A DNA stretch of 64,000 bases, taken from Mucilaginibacter aurantiaciroseus (GTDB lineage Bacteria; Bacteroidota; Bacteroidia; Sphingobacteriales; Sphingobacteriaceae). Shown here piece after piece: positions 53,143 through 62,301 of the stretch. Every line of letters begins with the position of its first letter. The first letter of the stretch is position 1. The DNA lies in assembly GCF_024055595.1 (NCBI RefSeq), contig NZ_JAMXOF010000003.1, positions 434,001-498,000 on the forward strand, in the 5' to 3' direction. A program made the translations under genes and the position numbers. The notes beneath the pieces were generated by a model that saw nothing but the letters and a program-made list of their open reading frames with translations, made no database searches and was not told where the DNA came from.

Positions 53143-53718
53143 ATGTTCGATCAGCCTGACTACGACGATAAAACTTTTGAAAAAGTAATACTAACTGATG
53201 GCATCACCCGCCATAAGGAATTTCAAAGCTGCACGTTTCGCAATTGCGACTTTAGTAACAGCACTTTTACACGCTGTAAATTTTTGGATTGTGTTTTCGA
53301 AGAATGCAACCTGTCTATGGTCAATCTGGAAACATCAACCATGAATGATGTTGTGTTTAAAGGCTGCAAGCTGTTGGCCGTAAACTTCAGCAAATGCGAA
53401 GATTTTTTGTTCGGCGTTGGCTTTGATGGCTGTATCCTGGATTATGCTTCCTTCGCCGGCAAAAAGATGGTGAAGACAAAGTTTAGCAGGTCTTCACTTA
53501 AAGAAGTTAGCTTCAGCCAAGCTAATCTTACAGGTTCCGTATTTGAGGAATGTAACCTGCTCGAAACCGTTTTTAACCGCACCGATCTTACCTCCGTAAA
53601 CTTTACCACTGCTTACAACTACATCCTCGATCCGGAACTGAACACGCTTAAAAAGGCGGTGTTTGCTACTGTAGGGTTGGAGGGGTTGTTGACTAAGTAT
53701 GGGATAAAGGTGGTGTAG
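53143..53718 (+). CDS. Pentapeptide-repeat protein
   Basis: 191 residues made mostly of A(D/N)LxX-type repeats: CTFRNCDFSNSTFTRCKFLD, CVFEECNLSMVNLETSTMND, FKGCKLLAVNFSK, and again SFSQANLTGSVFEECNLLET. This gives a right-handed beta-helix. Some family members mimic DNA and protect gyrase; nothing here points to that specifically. Confidence 0.85.
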   Translation: MFDQPDYDDKTFEKVILTDGITRHKEFQSCTFRNCDFSNSTFTRCKFLDCVFEECNLSMVNLETSTMNDVVFKGCKLLAVNFSKCEDFLFGVGFDGCILDYASFAGKKMVKTKFSRSSLKEVSFSQANLTGSVFEECNLLETVFNRTDLTSVNFTTAYNYILDPELNTLKKAVFATVGLEGLLTKYGIKVV

Positions 53719-53763
53719 AAAACGGCACTTTTCACCACCTCGTTATTTCGATAAGGGCTAAAG

Positions 53764-53837
53764 ACGTGACCAATCCTCGATAGACTTGTCTTCGGTTCTG
53801 TAAGTAGGGGATTGCCACGTTACACCCGCAATGACGC
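53764..53837. repeat. Second copy of the intergenic repeat family
   Basis: ACGTGACCAATCC (about 53764-53776) is an imperfect partner of GGATTGCCACGT (53809-53820), followed by TACACCCGCAATGACG. Same GATTGCCACG and GCAATGACG words as 48800-48866, so the two loci belong to one dispersed family. Confidence 0.55.
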
Positions 53838-53856
53838 GCGGCGGGAAACGCGCGGA

Positions 53857-53910
53857 AAATAAACAGGAAAAGCCCGACTGCTTACGCAACCGGGCTTTTC
53901 CTGTTTATTG
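53857..53910. terminator. Bidirectional terminator between convergent genes
   Basis: AATAAACAGGAAAAGCCCG (53858-53876) pairs with CGGGCTTTTCCTGTTTATT (53891-53909), a strong stem with A tract on one side and T tract on the other. It ends both the pentapeptide-repeat gene and the minus-strand sugar isomerase-like gene. Confidence 0.8.
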
Positions 53911-53931
53911 CTTCTTATCGTCCTGCGGCCC

Positions 53932-54816
53932 TTACACGTGCAAGTTATTCGCTTTTATGTAATTGTAGCTTTGGGTAATGCTCACAAACGGATCGCCGGG
54001 GCAAATATCCTGTTCGTTAAAGAAGTATTTTAAACCAGCCTGTTTAGCATGCGGGAAAATAGTTTTGAACGGGATAACACCGTTACCTACTTCGGTAAAC
54101 ATTTGTTTTGGCGTTTTATCCATATCCTTTACGTGCCATAGCGGGAAACGGCCCGGGTGTTTCTTAAACATCGCGATGGGATCTTGCTTGGCTTTGTACA
54201 TCCAGTAGATGTCCATTTCCATTTTCACCAGGTCGGCATCGGTGCTGTTCAATAATATATCGTACGGGTATTTACCATCTTGCGATGCAAATTCAAAATC
54301 GTGGTTATGGTAACAAAGCTGGATGCCTGCCTTTTTAGCTATCTCGCCTGCTTTATTCAACTTATCGGCAGTTTCTTTATAATGGTCAAGCGTACCGCGC
54401 TCGCTGTCTAACAAGTAGGCGCAAACCATGTATTTTAAACCAACTGCAGCAGCGTCATCAACGGCTTTTTGCCATTCGTTGCTGATGGTCCCTTTTGCAT
54501 TTGGCATGCCTTCGCCCAGCATAAAGTGGCCGCTCGGCATGATCAGGCCGTTATCGCCCAATACCTTTTTAAATTCGGCAGGCTCCATTCCATAGAACTT
54601 TTGGGTGCCGGTATAAGTAGCACCTTCAACCGAGTTAAAGCCTACTTTAGCAACTTTAATTAAGGTAGCAACAGGGTCTTTAGCCATTGCATCACGTACG
54701 GTATAAAGCTGTAAGCCTACATATCTCTTTTTATGGGCTGCAAATAATTCGGGGGCCATTAACAGGCCGGCCGAAAGCACCGCCGTGCTTTTCAGGAACG
54801 AACGTCTTGATGTCAT
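53932..54816 (-). CDS. Sugar phosphate isomerase/epimerase (TIM barrel) with Tat signal
   Basis: 294 residues starting MTSRRSFLKSTAVLSAGLLM, a twin-arginine signal with an RRSFLK motif, so the protein works in the periplasm. The AP-endonuclease-2-type TIM barrel follows: KRYVGLQLYTVRD, CYHNHDFEF, DADLVKMEMDIYW, WHVKDMD, YFFNEQD, which supply the His, Glu and Asp metal ligands. The same family is often linked to DUF1080 and GMC genes (see 57549-60623) in keto-sugar degradation. Confidence 0.88.
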   Translation of the reverse strand: MTSRRSFLKSTAVLSAGLLMAPELFAAHKKRYVGLQLYTVRDAMAKDPVATLIKVAKVGFNSVEGATYTGTQKFYGMEPAEFKKVLGDNGLIMPSGHFMLGEGMPNAKGTISNEWQKAVDDAAAVGLKYMVCAYLLDSERGTLDHYKETADKLNKAGEIAKKAGIQLCYHNHDFEFASQDGKYPYDILLNSTDADLVKMEMDIYWMYKAKQDPIAMFKKHPGRFPLWHVKDMDKTPKQMFTEVGNGVIPFKTIFPHAKQAGLKYFFNEQDICPGDPFVSITQSYNYIKANNLHV

Positions 54817-54898
54817 TATCTGGTTAGTTTAATTTGGTTTGTGTAAATGTAACGCATTGACTATATAAAACAAATAGACCACATAACTATTACAAGGT

Positions 54899-56146
54899 TT
54901 AATTTGAAGCCGGGCGTGGTGGTTTGTTATTGCCAAATCGTTTTGGGTTGCGTTTACCATCCCTGCGCTGGCCGGATGCAGGGCCGTGTGGGCGGTCCTC
55001 TCTTGGCGGCGCCTCAATGCTTTGCAGCACTTCGGGCAATTCTTTAAGGGCTATAGGTTTCTCTATCAGGTCCTCAATGCTCTTTAAACGTTTAAGGTCG
55101 CGGTTGTTCACAAAAGTTATGGCTGTACCTTTTGAAGCGGCACGTGCGGTACGGCCAATACGGTGTACATAATCCTCCGGGTCGCCGGGAACGTCGTAAT
55201 TAACAACCAGGTCAATACCCTCTACATCAATACCGCGCGATAATGCATCGGTACCAATAATTACCGGTAGTTGCTTGTTTTTGAATTTTAGCAGGATCTC
55301 TTCGCGCTCGTTTTGTTGCAGATCCGAGTGGAAAGCGGCCACATTAATATGTGCTTGTTTTAATTCTTTATAAAGCGATTTTACAATTTCCTTACGGGAT
55401 GCAAAAATGATAGAACTTAGGTAACCACCATCTTTCAAAAGCATTTTTAGCAATGGCGTTTTTTGGCCATCGTGTAGTTTGTAGATTTGTTGGTCAATCC
55501 CCGCTGCAGGTTGCGATATGGCAATGTTTATCTGCTGTGGGTCAGTCAAAATAGCTTTAGCCAGCGTGCGGATCCTGCCCGGCATGGTAGCCGAGAATAA
55601 AAGCGTTTGGCGTTTTTTAGGCAGATAACCAATAATACGCATAATATCGTCAGAGAAACCCATGTCTAGCATGCGGTCGGCCTCGTCTAATACCAAATGG
55701 GTAATATCATTAAACTTTAACACACCCGATGTAAGATGGGCTATAAGCCTGCCCGGGGTAGCTATAATGATGTTAACGTTGTTTTGGATGCCGCGGCGTT
55801 GCTGCTCGTACGCCATACCATCGCCACCACCAAAAACCGCCTGCGAGCTTACGCCCGTAAAATAGGCAAGGCCTTCTACCTGCTGGTCTATCTGCTGGGC
55901 AAGTTCGCGCGTTGGCGCAAGTATAAGGGCAGTAGTTTGATGCTTATGTGTGTTACATATATAATTTAGAACCGGCAGCAAATATGATGCTGTTTTGCCG
56001 GTACCTGTTTGTGCACAGGCAATAAGGTCGTCGCCATTTAATATAACCGGTATGGCCATTGCCTGGATAGGAGTAGGAGTAGTGTACCCCATGCTCAAAA
56101 CGCCTTCTAAAAGTTGTTCGTTGAAATTAAAATCCTGAAAAGTCAC
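54899..56146 (-). CDS. DEAD-box RNA helicase (RhlE-like)
   Basis: 415 residues. Motifs in order: FNFNEQLLEGVLSMGYTTPTPIQ (Q motif), AQTGTGKTASYLLP (I), APTRELAQQ (Ia), TPGRL (Ib), VLDEADRML (II), FSATMP (III), SSIIFASRKEIVK (IV), GTDALSRGIDVEGI (V) and YVHRIGRTARA (VI). The C-terminus is a short basic, Pro/Arg-rich tail. Unwinds RNA in ribosome assembly or decay; single gene. Confidence 0.93.
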   Translation of the reverse strand: MTFQDFNFNEQLLEGVLSMGYTTPTPIQAMAIPVILNGDDLIACAQTGTGKTASYLLPVLNYICNTHKHQTTALILAPTRELAQQIDQQVEGLAYFTGVSSQAVFGGGDGMAYEQQRRGIQNNVNIIIATPGRLIAHLTSGVLKFNDITHLVLDEADRMLDMGFSDDIMRIIGYLPKKRQTLLFSATMPGRIRTLAKAILTDPQQINIAISQPAAGIDQQIYKLHDGQKTPLLKMLLKDGGYLSSIIFASRKEIVKSLYKELKQAHINVAAFHSDLQQNEREEILLKFKNKQLPVIIGTDALSRGIDVEGIDLVVNYDVPGDPEDYVHRIGRTARAASKGTAITFVNNRDLKRLKSIEDLIEKPIALKELPEVLQSIEAPPREDRPHGPASGQRRDGKRNPKRFGNNKPPRPASN

Positions 56147-56312
56147 TTATGTTATTAAAGATGAGCATGCAAGGTAAGCAATTTTGTGGTTTTATACATG
56201 TTTACTTTATAATGATGTACAATCATGTAATATGAAACCGAATAAATAGAACTCTAAATTGCTATTAAAGAAAACTATTTTCAAACTAAATCATTTATAA
56301 GGTTTCGTTCGT

Positions 56313-57305
56313 ATGTTTAAACACTGCACTAAAATACTGCTTCTTTTTGTTTTCCTGTTTGTTGTAACGCCGGGTAAAATTTATGCCTCTGTTATTGATA
56401 CAACAGTAGCTAAACCTATCGATACCGGCAAGGTTGCAACGCGCATCATTAACCGGGCCTTCAATAACATTTACGTTCAAAACCTAAAGCCATCCTTCTT
56501 TGGGCAAGAGCTTTTCCAACCGTTCAAAACCTTGCTGGTGGGCGATATCAACGGGTATTTTGTATTGTTAAATACCCCAAAATCGCGTTTTTTTTTCGAT
56601 GTATCGGCAAGGGTGAAATTGCGCCTGTTAAAATCCTACGGCGAACCGGTAAAATCACCAAGTTATATGCCAAGTGGTAACCTGTATTACCGGCTAAACC
56701 GCGACCTATACCAACCGCAGTTCCTGCAATTATCATTTATCCACCATTCAAACGGCATCCGCGGGCCAACTATGAGGCCCGATGGCAGTTTTAATCGCGA
56801 TAGCGGAAAATTTAGTACCGATTTCCTTTCAGCTAATTACACCATTGGTAAACGAATCGATAAGGCCAATACCATTGATAATTATTACAGCACATTAGGT
56901 GTCGAGATCCACCGCGGATTGTTTGGTCAGTCGGGTACGGCTAAAGGCTTGCCGCGGCATTACGGTTTTGTGCGGGTGAACGGCGGTTATATCTACAACA
57001 TCGCGAAAAAATATCAGGACGATATCGACCCTAAAAAATTCGATTTCAAAAACTGGCAACGCATTCAGTTCGATTTTACCTATATCGCCGATAAATATAA
57101 TGGCTATGGTGCGCTCGATCTTAAGAAGCGTTTTAACGCCAGCATTAAATACTATTATCAGTTTCCATTTATGCAAAATGTATCATTTATTGTTGGCGGC
57201 GGTTACCGCGGGCAGGATGATTACAACATCTACTTTGAGGACAGTTATGCCTACGTGCAGTTCGGGATAGCATCGGGGTTGAATTTTCTTTTCCATAAGG
57301 ATTAG
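56313..57305 (+). CDS. Outer-membrane phospholipase A-like protein
   Basis: 330 residues with a signal peptide (ILLLFVFLFVVTPGKIYA). Beta-barrel strands throughout. The motif QLSFIHHSNGIRGP holds the His-Ser pair of OMPLA-type phospholipases (HxSNG), followed by FNRDSGKFSTDF, comparable to the S-R-S-W-N-R segment. The terminal Phe-Leu-Phe-His-Lys-Asp end is near a barrel signature. Likely degrades misplaced phospholipids in the outer membrane. Confidence 0.8.
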   Translation: MFKHCTKILLLFVFLFVVTPGKIYASVIDTTVAKPIDTGKVATRIINRAFNNIYVQNLKPSFFGQELFQPFKTLLVGDINGYFVLLNTPKSRFFFDVSARVKLRLLKSYGEPVKSPSYMPSGNLYYRLNRDLYQPQFLQLSFIHHSNGIRGPTMRPDGSFNRDSGKFSTDFLSANYTIGKRIDKANTIDNYYSTLGVEIHRGLFGQSGTAKGLPRHYGFVRVNGGYIYNIAKKYQDDIDPKKFDFKNWQRIQFDFTYIADKYNGYGALDLKKRFNASIKYYYQFPFMQNVSFIVGGGYRGQDDYNIYFEDSYAYVQFGIASGLNFLFHKD

Positions 57306-57548
57306 GCCTTTTATTATTCCTCATCTTTTCACTTTACCCCTTTTGAAGATGTTGCAAGTTACAGTACGTGTATCTACCCCTTTCTGTAAAAACTACAGGC
57401 AGTGCTTTACCGTTGCCTTTAATAAGGGGTAAACTTGTAAAATTTTCGATGGATGTTTACGTTCCTACAGCATCAATAAAAATAAATCCTACATTTAACT
57501 TTCTAAATTAAACATGCATGCGCCCCTACGCTGCTAAACCAACATCTG

Positions 57549-58208
57549 ATGAAAAAACTAATCTTGAGCGCACTTGCTGTTGCAGCTTTACAGTACACCA
57601 CCATGGCACAAACCCAATTATTTGATGGCAAAACAACCACTGGCTGGCATGCTTATTTACAAAAAGACGCGGGCCCATGGAGCGTTGTTGACGGCGCTTT
57701 GCAGTTTGACCCTAAAGCACCAAATTCAGCTGATCTGGTAACCGATGGCGAGTACGAGAATTATGAGCTTTCTGTTGATTGGAAAATTGCCGAAGGCGGT
57801 AATAGCGGTATTATATTCGGCGTGCATGAAGACCCTGCCTTGGGTGCTACTTACCTATCCGGTATAGAAATGCAGGTTTTAGATAACGTGAATGCCGAAG
57901 ACAATAAAAAACCAAGCCACCTTGCAGGCTCATTATATGATTTAAAAGCAGCCCCCGCTGATGCAGCAAAACCTGCAGGCCAGTGGAACACCGCCAAGAT
58001 CCGCAAGGATAAAGGCCGCCTAACTTTTTGGCTTAACGGTAAACAAACTGTTGACGTACAAATAGGCGGCCCCGAATGGATAGAAATGCTGAACAACAGC
58101 AAATTTAAAACCTGGAAAGATTTTGCGGCTTATCCAAAAGGCCGCATCGCTTTACAATCGCACGGTGCGGTGGTGGCATATAAAAACATCACCCTGAAAC
58201 AACTGTAA
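57549..58208 (+). CDS. Secreted DUF1080 (3-keto-disaccharide hydrolase-like) protein
   Basis: 219 residues with a signal peptide (MKKLILSALAVAALQYTTMAQ). Jelly-roll DUF1080: QLFDGKTTTGWHAYLQKDAGPWSVVDGALQ ... DLVTDGEYENYELSVDWKIAEGGNSGIIFGVHEDP ... YLSGIEMQVLDN ... GRIALQSHGAVVAYKNI. Family enzymes split 3-keto-glycosides. First gene of an operon with a GMC oxidoreductase (40 bp on) and a GDH subunit-3-like protein, which would make the 3-keto sugars. Confidence 0.9.
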   Translation: MKKLILSALAVAALQYTTMAQTQLFDGKTTTGWHAYLQKDAGPWSVVDGALQFDPKAPNSADLVTDGEYENYELSVDWKIAEGGNSGIIFGVHEDPALGATYLSGIEMQVLDNVNAEDNKKPSHLAGSLYDLKAAPADAAKPAGQWNTAKIRKDKGRLTFWLNGKQTVDVQIGGPEWIEMLNNSKFKTWKDFAAYPKGRIALQSHGAVVAYKNITLKQL

Positions 58209-58247
58209 ATCATCAACATAAATATTTTATAGTTCGACATATAAATA

Positions 58248-59984
58248 ATGGAAGAGTTACAGATCAAGAAAACAACCGAAACCTATGACGTAGTTGTTGT
58301 GGGCTCGGGCGCAGGCGGCGGTATGGCCGGCTACGTTTTGGCAAATGCAGGCATTAAAGTATTAATGTTGGAGGCAGGCGCCTACTTTGACCCCAAAACA
58401 GATTCGCACCAGTTAAAATGGGCGTGGGAATCTGCACGCCGTGGCGCAGGCACTACCCGTCCTTTTGGTGATTTTGATGCTGCCTATGGCGGCTGGGAAT
58501 TGGAGGGCGAACCTTACACCCAAAAAGAGGGTACCGAGTTTGCCTGGTTCCGTTCGCGGATGCTGGGTGGGCGTACAAATCACTGGGGGAGGATCTCGTT
58601 ACGGATGGGCCCTGAAGATTTTAAACCTAAAGACGGGTTAACCGACCCATGGCCTATAACCTACGATGAGTTGAAACCCTACTACGATAAGGTTGACCGC
58701 ATGATAGGTATTTATGGCACGGTAGAAAATATCGAAAGCGAACCGGATGGTATCTTCTTACCTCCGCCAAAACCACGCTTGAACGAACTTTTTATTAAAC
58801 AAGGTGCAAGCAAAGCAGGTGTAAATGTTATCACAGGTCGTGGTTCGGTATTAACCGAGGCCTTGCCAAATAACAAAGACCGTGGCGCTTGTTTCTTCTG
58901 CGGGCAATGTGGCCGCGCATGTAAGGTTTACGGCGATTTCTCGGCATCATCATGTTTGGTTATCCCGGCCATGAAAACCGGCAATTTAAAAGTAATTACC
59001 AACGCCATGGTGCGCGAGGTAATTACCGATAAAAATGGTGTTGCAACCGGCGTATCATACGTAAATAAAGATGACTTACAGGAGTACCAGGTAAACGCCA
59101 AAACGGTGATACTGGGTGCAAGCGCGGGCGAATCGGCAAGGATTTTATTAAACTCAAAATCGGCCGCCCACCCGGGCGGTTTAGCTAACAGTAGCGGTGT
59201 TGTTGGTAAATACTTGCATGATTCTACCGGATCAGGCGCAGGTGGTTTCCTTCCGCAACTGATGGACCGCAAGCGTTATAACGAGGATGGTGTGGGCAGT
59301 GTGCACATTTATTCGCCGTGGTGGCTTGATAATAAAAAATTGGATTTCCCGCGTGGTTACCACATTGAATATGGCGGCGGCATGCACATGCCATCGTACG
59401 GTTTTGGTGGTGGCATACAGGATATGAACGGTGCTGTACCGGGCCGCGATGGTAAAAAGAAAGACGGCGGCGGTTACGGTGCCGGCTTAAAAGACGATTA
59501 TCGCCGTTTCTATGGCACACAGGTTGGCATGGCCGGCCGGGGTACTGCCATAGCCCGTGCAGATAATTATTGCGAGATTGACCCTAACGGTGTGGTTGAT
59601 AAGTTCGGTATCCCGGTGTTGCGTTTCAATTATAAATGGACTAACGACGAGATTAACCAGGCCAAGCACATGCAGGAAACCTTTGAAGAGGTATTGCATA
59701 ACATGGGCGCTATTTATGGCACCATGCAGGGTAAAGACACTAACTACGGTTTAGAAGCCCCGGGCAAGATCATCCACGAAGTGGGTACCGTGCGTATGGG
59801 CGACGACCCAAAGAAATCGGCATTGAACAAATGGTGCCAGGCGCATGATTGTAAAAACCTTTTTGTGGTTGATGCTGCGCCTTTTGTGCAGCAGGGCGAT
59901 AAAAATGCTACATGGACCATTTTGGCCCTAAGCATGCGCACCGCAGAATATATTATTCAGGAACGTAAAAAACTTAATGTATAA
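58248..59984 (+). CDS. GMC-family sugar oxidoreductase, large FAD subunit
   Basis: 578 residues. Rossmann FAD motif VVVGSGAGGGMAGYVLANAGIKVLMLEAG at the N-terminus. GRTNHWGRISLRMGP and the FFCGQCGRACK cysteine cluster in the middle. C-terminal GMC domain HEVGTVRMGDDPKKSALNKWC ... NLFVVDAAPFVQQGDKNATWTI with the active-site His/Asn. It pairs with the following gene like gluconate or fructose dehydrogenase-type complexes and should oxidise sugars at C3 in the periplasm; the substrate is unknown. No signal peptide, so it may be exported with its Tat partner. Confidence 0.92.
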   Translation: MEELQIKKTTETYDVVVVGSGAGGGMAGYVLANAGIKVLMLEAGAYFDPKTDSHQLKWAWESARRGAGTTRPFGDFDAAYGGWELEGEPYTQKEGTEFAWFRSRMLGGRTNHWGRISLRMGPEDFKPKDGLTDPWPITYDELKPYYDKVDRMIGIYGTVENIESEPDGIFLPPPKPRLNELFIKQGASKAGVNVITGRGSVLTEALPNNKDRGACFFCGQCGRACKVYGDFSASSCLVIPAMKTGNLKVITNAMVREVITDKNGVATGVSYVNKDDLQEYQVNAKTVILGASAGESARILLNSKSAAHPGGLANSSGVVGKYLHDSTGSGAGGFLPQLMDRKRYNEDGVGSVHIYSPWWLDNKKLDFPRGYHIEYGGGMHMPSYGFGGGIQDMNGAVPGRDGKKKDGGGYGAGLKDDYRRFYGTQVGMAGRGTAIARADNYCEIDPNGVVDKFGIPVLRFNYKWTNDEINQAKHMQETFEEVLHNMGAIYGTMQGKDTNYGLEAPGKIIHEVGTVRMGDDPKKSALNKWCQAHDCKNLFVVDAAPFVQQGDKNATWTILALSMRTAEYIIQERKKLNV

Positions 59985-59990
59985 GGCATC

Positions 59991-60623
59991 ATGAACAGAC
60001 GCGACTCCCTAAAAGCAATAGGTTTAGGCACACTATCAACCAGTTTATTCCTTGGTGGGTGTAAACCGGGCGATAAAAAAGTTGAAACAGCTGCCGATGC
60101 GAAAACCGCAGCAGTACCCGGCCGCCAGCCCTACGAAGTAGAGCGGGAAAACAAATTATTGGCCGAAAAGTATTTTGATGAGCATGAAATGGCTACCATT
60201 ACCATGCTGGCAGATATTATTATTCCTAAAGATGCGCACTCGGGCAGTGCATCAGACGCTAAGGTGCCCGAGTTTATTGAATTTATTGTAAAGGATATCC
60301 CAAGCCACAAACTGCCCATGCGTGGTGGTTTAAAATGGCTGGACATTCAATGCCTTAACCGATACGGCAACACGTTTATTAAGTGTAACAGTACCCAAAA
60401 AACCCAGATATTGGACGAGATCGCTTACCCGGCTAAAGCCAAGCCAGAAATGGCACAAGGTGTAGCCTTCTTTAACCGCTTGCGCGATCTAACGGCCTCC
60501 GGCTTTTGGAGCAGCGAAATGGGCACTAAGGATATTGGTTATGCCGGTAATACCCCTAACAAATGGCAGGGTGTACCCGCGGATGTGCTTAAGCAATACG
60601 GTATGGAAAACGTTAAAGTTTAA
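59991..60623 (+). CDS. Gluconate 2-dehydrogenase subunit 3-like protein
   Basis: 210 residues. N-terminus MNRRDSLKAIGLGTLSTSLFLGGC combines a twin-arginine-like motif with a lipobox ending in Cys. The body (HEMATITMLADIIIPKDAHSGSASDAKVPEFIEFIVKD ... FFNRLRDLTASGFWSSEMG) is the GDH subunit-3 family, the small partner of GMC subunits. It starts 6 bp after the GMC gene. Confidence 0.9.
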   Translation: MNRRDSLKAIGLGTLSTSLFLGGCKPGDKKVETAADAKTAAVPGRQPYEVERENKLLAEKYFDEHEMATITMLADIIIPKDAHSGSASDAKVPEFIEFIVKDIPSHKLPMRGGLKWLDIQCLNRYGNTFIKCNSTQKTQILDEIAYPAKAKPEMAQGVAFFNRLRDLTASGFWSSEMGTKDIGYAGNTPNKWQGVPADVLKQYGMENVKV

Positions 60624-60626
60624 TTG

Positions 60627-60654
60627 AAAACGCTCCTGAAAAGGGGCGTTTTTT
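60627..60654. terminator. Bidirectional terminator after the GMC operon
   Basis: GAAAACGCTCC, a 6-base loop, then GGGGCGTTTTTTG. It lies between the convergent GDH subunit-3 gene and the response regulator, 3 bp from each stop, so it should end both. Confidence 0.8.
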
Positions 60655-60656
60655 GT

Positions 60657-61328
60657 TTAACTGAACCACCTTTTACTGGTGGCCACTTTTATAGCCGACG
60701 CCTTGTTGCTTACATGCAGCTTATCATAAATATTGGCGATGTGCTTGCGTACGGTATGGGGGCTGATGAATAAACGCTCGCTTATTTCCTGGTAGTTGAG
60801 GCCATCGACTATGCGGTTCAGGATTTCCATTTCGCGGGATGATAGAGTATGGTCATCTTCGGGTTTAAGTTCTTCTACAACATCTGGTTTATTTCGCAAT
60901 AGCGCCAAGGCCTTGCGGGCTATGCGTGGCGACATCGGTACACCGCCCTCGTGTACAATCTCGGCAATGGCTTTTACAATGTTAGATACCTTTTCGTCTT
61001 TAAGCAAGTAACCGCTTGCACCGGCTTTTATGGCTTCAAACAGTTTATCGTCGTCATCAAAAACGGTAAGCATTAAAAAATGCATGTCGGGGTATAGGTC
61101 TTTGGCAATGGCTACCGCTTCAATACCATCCATCACGGGCATTTCAATATCCATTAGCACCACCTGGGGGCGCTGTTTGGGACTGAGTTTTTTTAGGGCA
61201 TCTAAAAATTCCGAGCCATCGCAGGCCTGCAGCACTATGTTTATCTCTCTGTAGTACGAAATATTATTTAATAAGGCTTCGCGAAGCAATCGTTTGTCAT
61301 CAACAATAGCAACTGGTATTGTGCTCAT
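60657..61328 (-). CDS. NarL/LuxR-type response regulator
   Basis: 223 residues. Receiver domain with the phospho-acceptor Asp in VVLMDIEMPVMDGIEA, and LLKDEKV containing the conserved Lys. LuxR-type HTH at the end: LSSREMEILNRIVDGLNYQEISERLFISPHTVRKHIANIYDKLHVSNKASAI. No histidine kinase is adjacent, so the input is unknown. Confidence 0.92.
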   Translation of the reverse strand: MSTIPVAIVDDKRLLREALLNNISYYREINIVLQACDGSEFLDALKKLSPKQRPQVVLMDIEMPVMDGIEAVAIAKDLYPDMHFLMLTVFDDDDKLFEAIKAGASGYLLKDEKVSNIVKAIAEIVHEGGVPMSPRIARKALALLRNKPDVVEELKPEDDHTLSSREMEILNRIVDGLNYQEISERLFISPHTVRKHIANIYDKLHVSNKASAIKVATSKRWFS

Positions 61329-61369
61329 AACCTATACATTATCTCCAATAAAAATAAGTATTATAAATC

Positions 61370-61403
61370 AATAAAGCCGCTCAGGTTAATAAGCGGCGTT
61401 ATT
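61370..61403 (-). terminator. Hairpin after the outer-membrane barrel gene
   Basis: AATAAAGCCGCT and AGCGGCGTTATT form a stem with one mismatch around a 10-base loop. It lies 36 bp downstream of the 61439 stop on the minus strand and 42 bp upstream of the response regulator start. Confidence 0.6.
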
Positions 61404-61438
61404 AAATGTTTATTTTAGATTTGCCTGTAGCTACTCTA

Positions 61439-61951
61439 TTAGAAGTTAAACCCAATGCGCAGGCCCATAAAGCCCTGGCCCTGGTAGCCCTCGTATCTGA
61501 TGCTGGCATCAAAGCCACCCAGGTCTACACCAATACCCGGTGCATAAGTAAAATGTGTGCTGCCAATAGATTGCAGATTGCCGTTGGCATCGCTAAAGTA
61601 CGATCTTATAATAGTTGCACCAGCCTCGGCAATGCCATAAAAAGGACCGCCGAATTTGTATTTGTAACCTGCTTTAATTGGAATATTTAACTGTGCTTTG
61701 GTATCAAGGCCTACATTAGAAAGATCTTTAGGGATAAAGGCGATAGCACCTGTTGTTATGGTAACAGCGCTTGATGCATCAATGCCAATAGCACCACGGA
61801 TGGTTAAGCCCGCACCTACGTTGTAGTAGTCTTTTAACGAACCTAATGGCAAGGCGCCTTCAAGGGCTAAACCAAGTTTGAAACCCTGCGCGTGCGACTT
61901 TGTAGCAAAACCAGCCAGGATGATGAATGCGATAGTAAAGATTTTTTTCAT
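61439..61951 (-). CDS. Outer-membrane beta-barrel protein
   Basis: 170 residues with a clear signal peptide (MKKIFTIAFIILAGFATKSHAQ). Alternating strands such as FKLGLALEGALPLG, YNVGAGLTIRGAIGID and IRYEGYQGQGFMGLRIGFNF, ending with aromatic residue, as in small PorT/OmpA-like barrels. Specific function unknown. Confidence 0.8.
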   Translation of the reverse strand: MKKIFTIAFIILAGFATKSHAQGFKLGLALEGALPLGSLKDYYNVGAGLTIRGAIGIDASSAVTITTGAIAFIPKDLSNVGLDTKAQLNIPIKAGYKYKFGGPFYGIAEAGATIIRSYFSDANGNLQSIGSTHFTYAPGIGVDLGGFDASIRYEGYQGQGFMGLRIGFNF

Positions 61952-62301
61952 TGTGTTTAATATTTAGTTGTTAATTATTATTGTTAGGTTTTTGATATAG
62001 CTTAAGAACAATAATAATTACGGGCATAAATACTAAATATGCGGTATTTATGCCCGTAATTATGCAGATAAAACATTTTAAATCAATATAATAAATAATA
62101 TAGTTATAGCCAAACACCCGGGAGGTATTTAAAATAATAATTGGGATTGTTTTTTTAGCCGGGCTATCTAACAAAAACCCGGTTATAATTAAATATCACG
62201 GGCCTATCACCAGCACAAATTATTTGACGCGTATAATAATACAGGGGTTACACCTGCCATGCTAAAAAATTGAATTAATTTGCGCTAACATTAATTTACA
62301 A
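61952..62301. other. Divergent intergenic region, AT-rich
   Basis: About 350 bp between divergent genes. Contains GCATAAATAC...GTATTTATGCCCGTAATTA around 62022-62061, an inverted repeat of GGGCATAAATAC/GTATTTATGCCC (62022-62033, 62046-62057). It probably contains promoters for both genes; no small gene seen. Confidence 0.5.
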
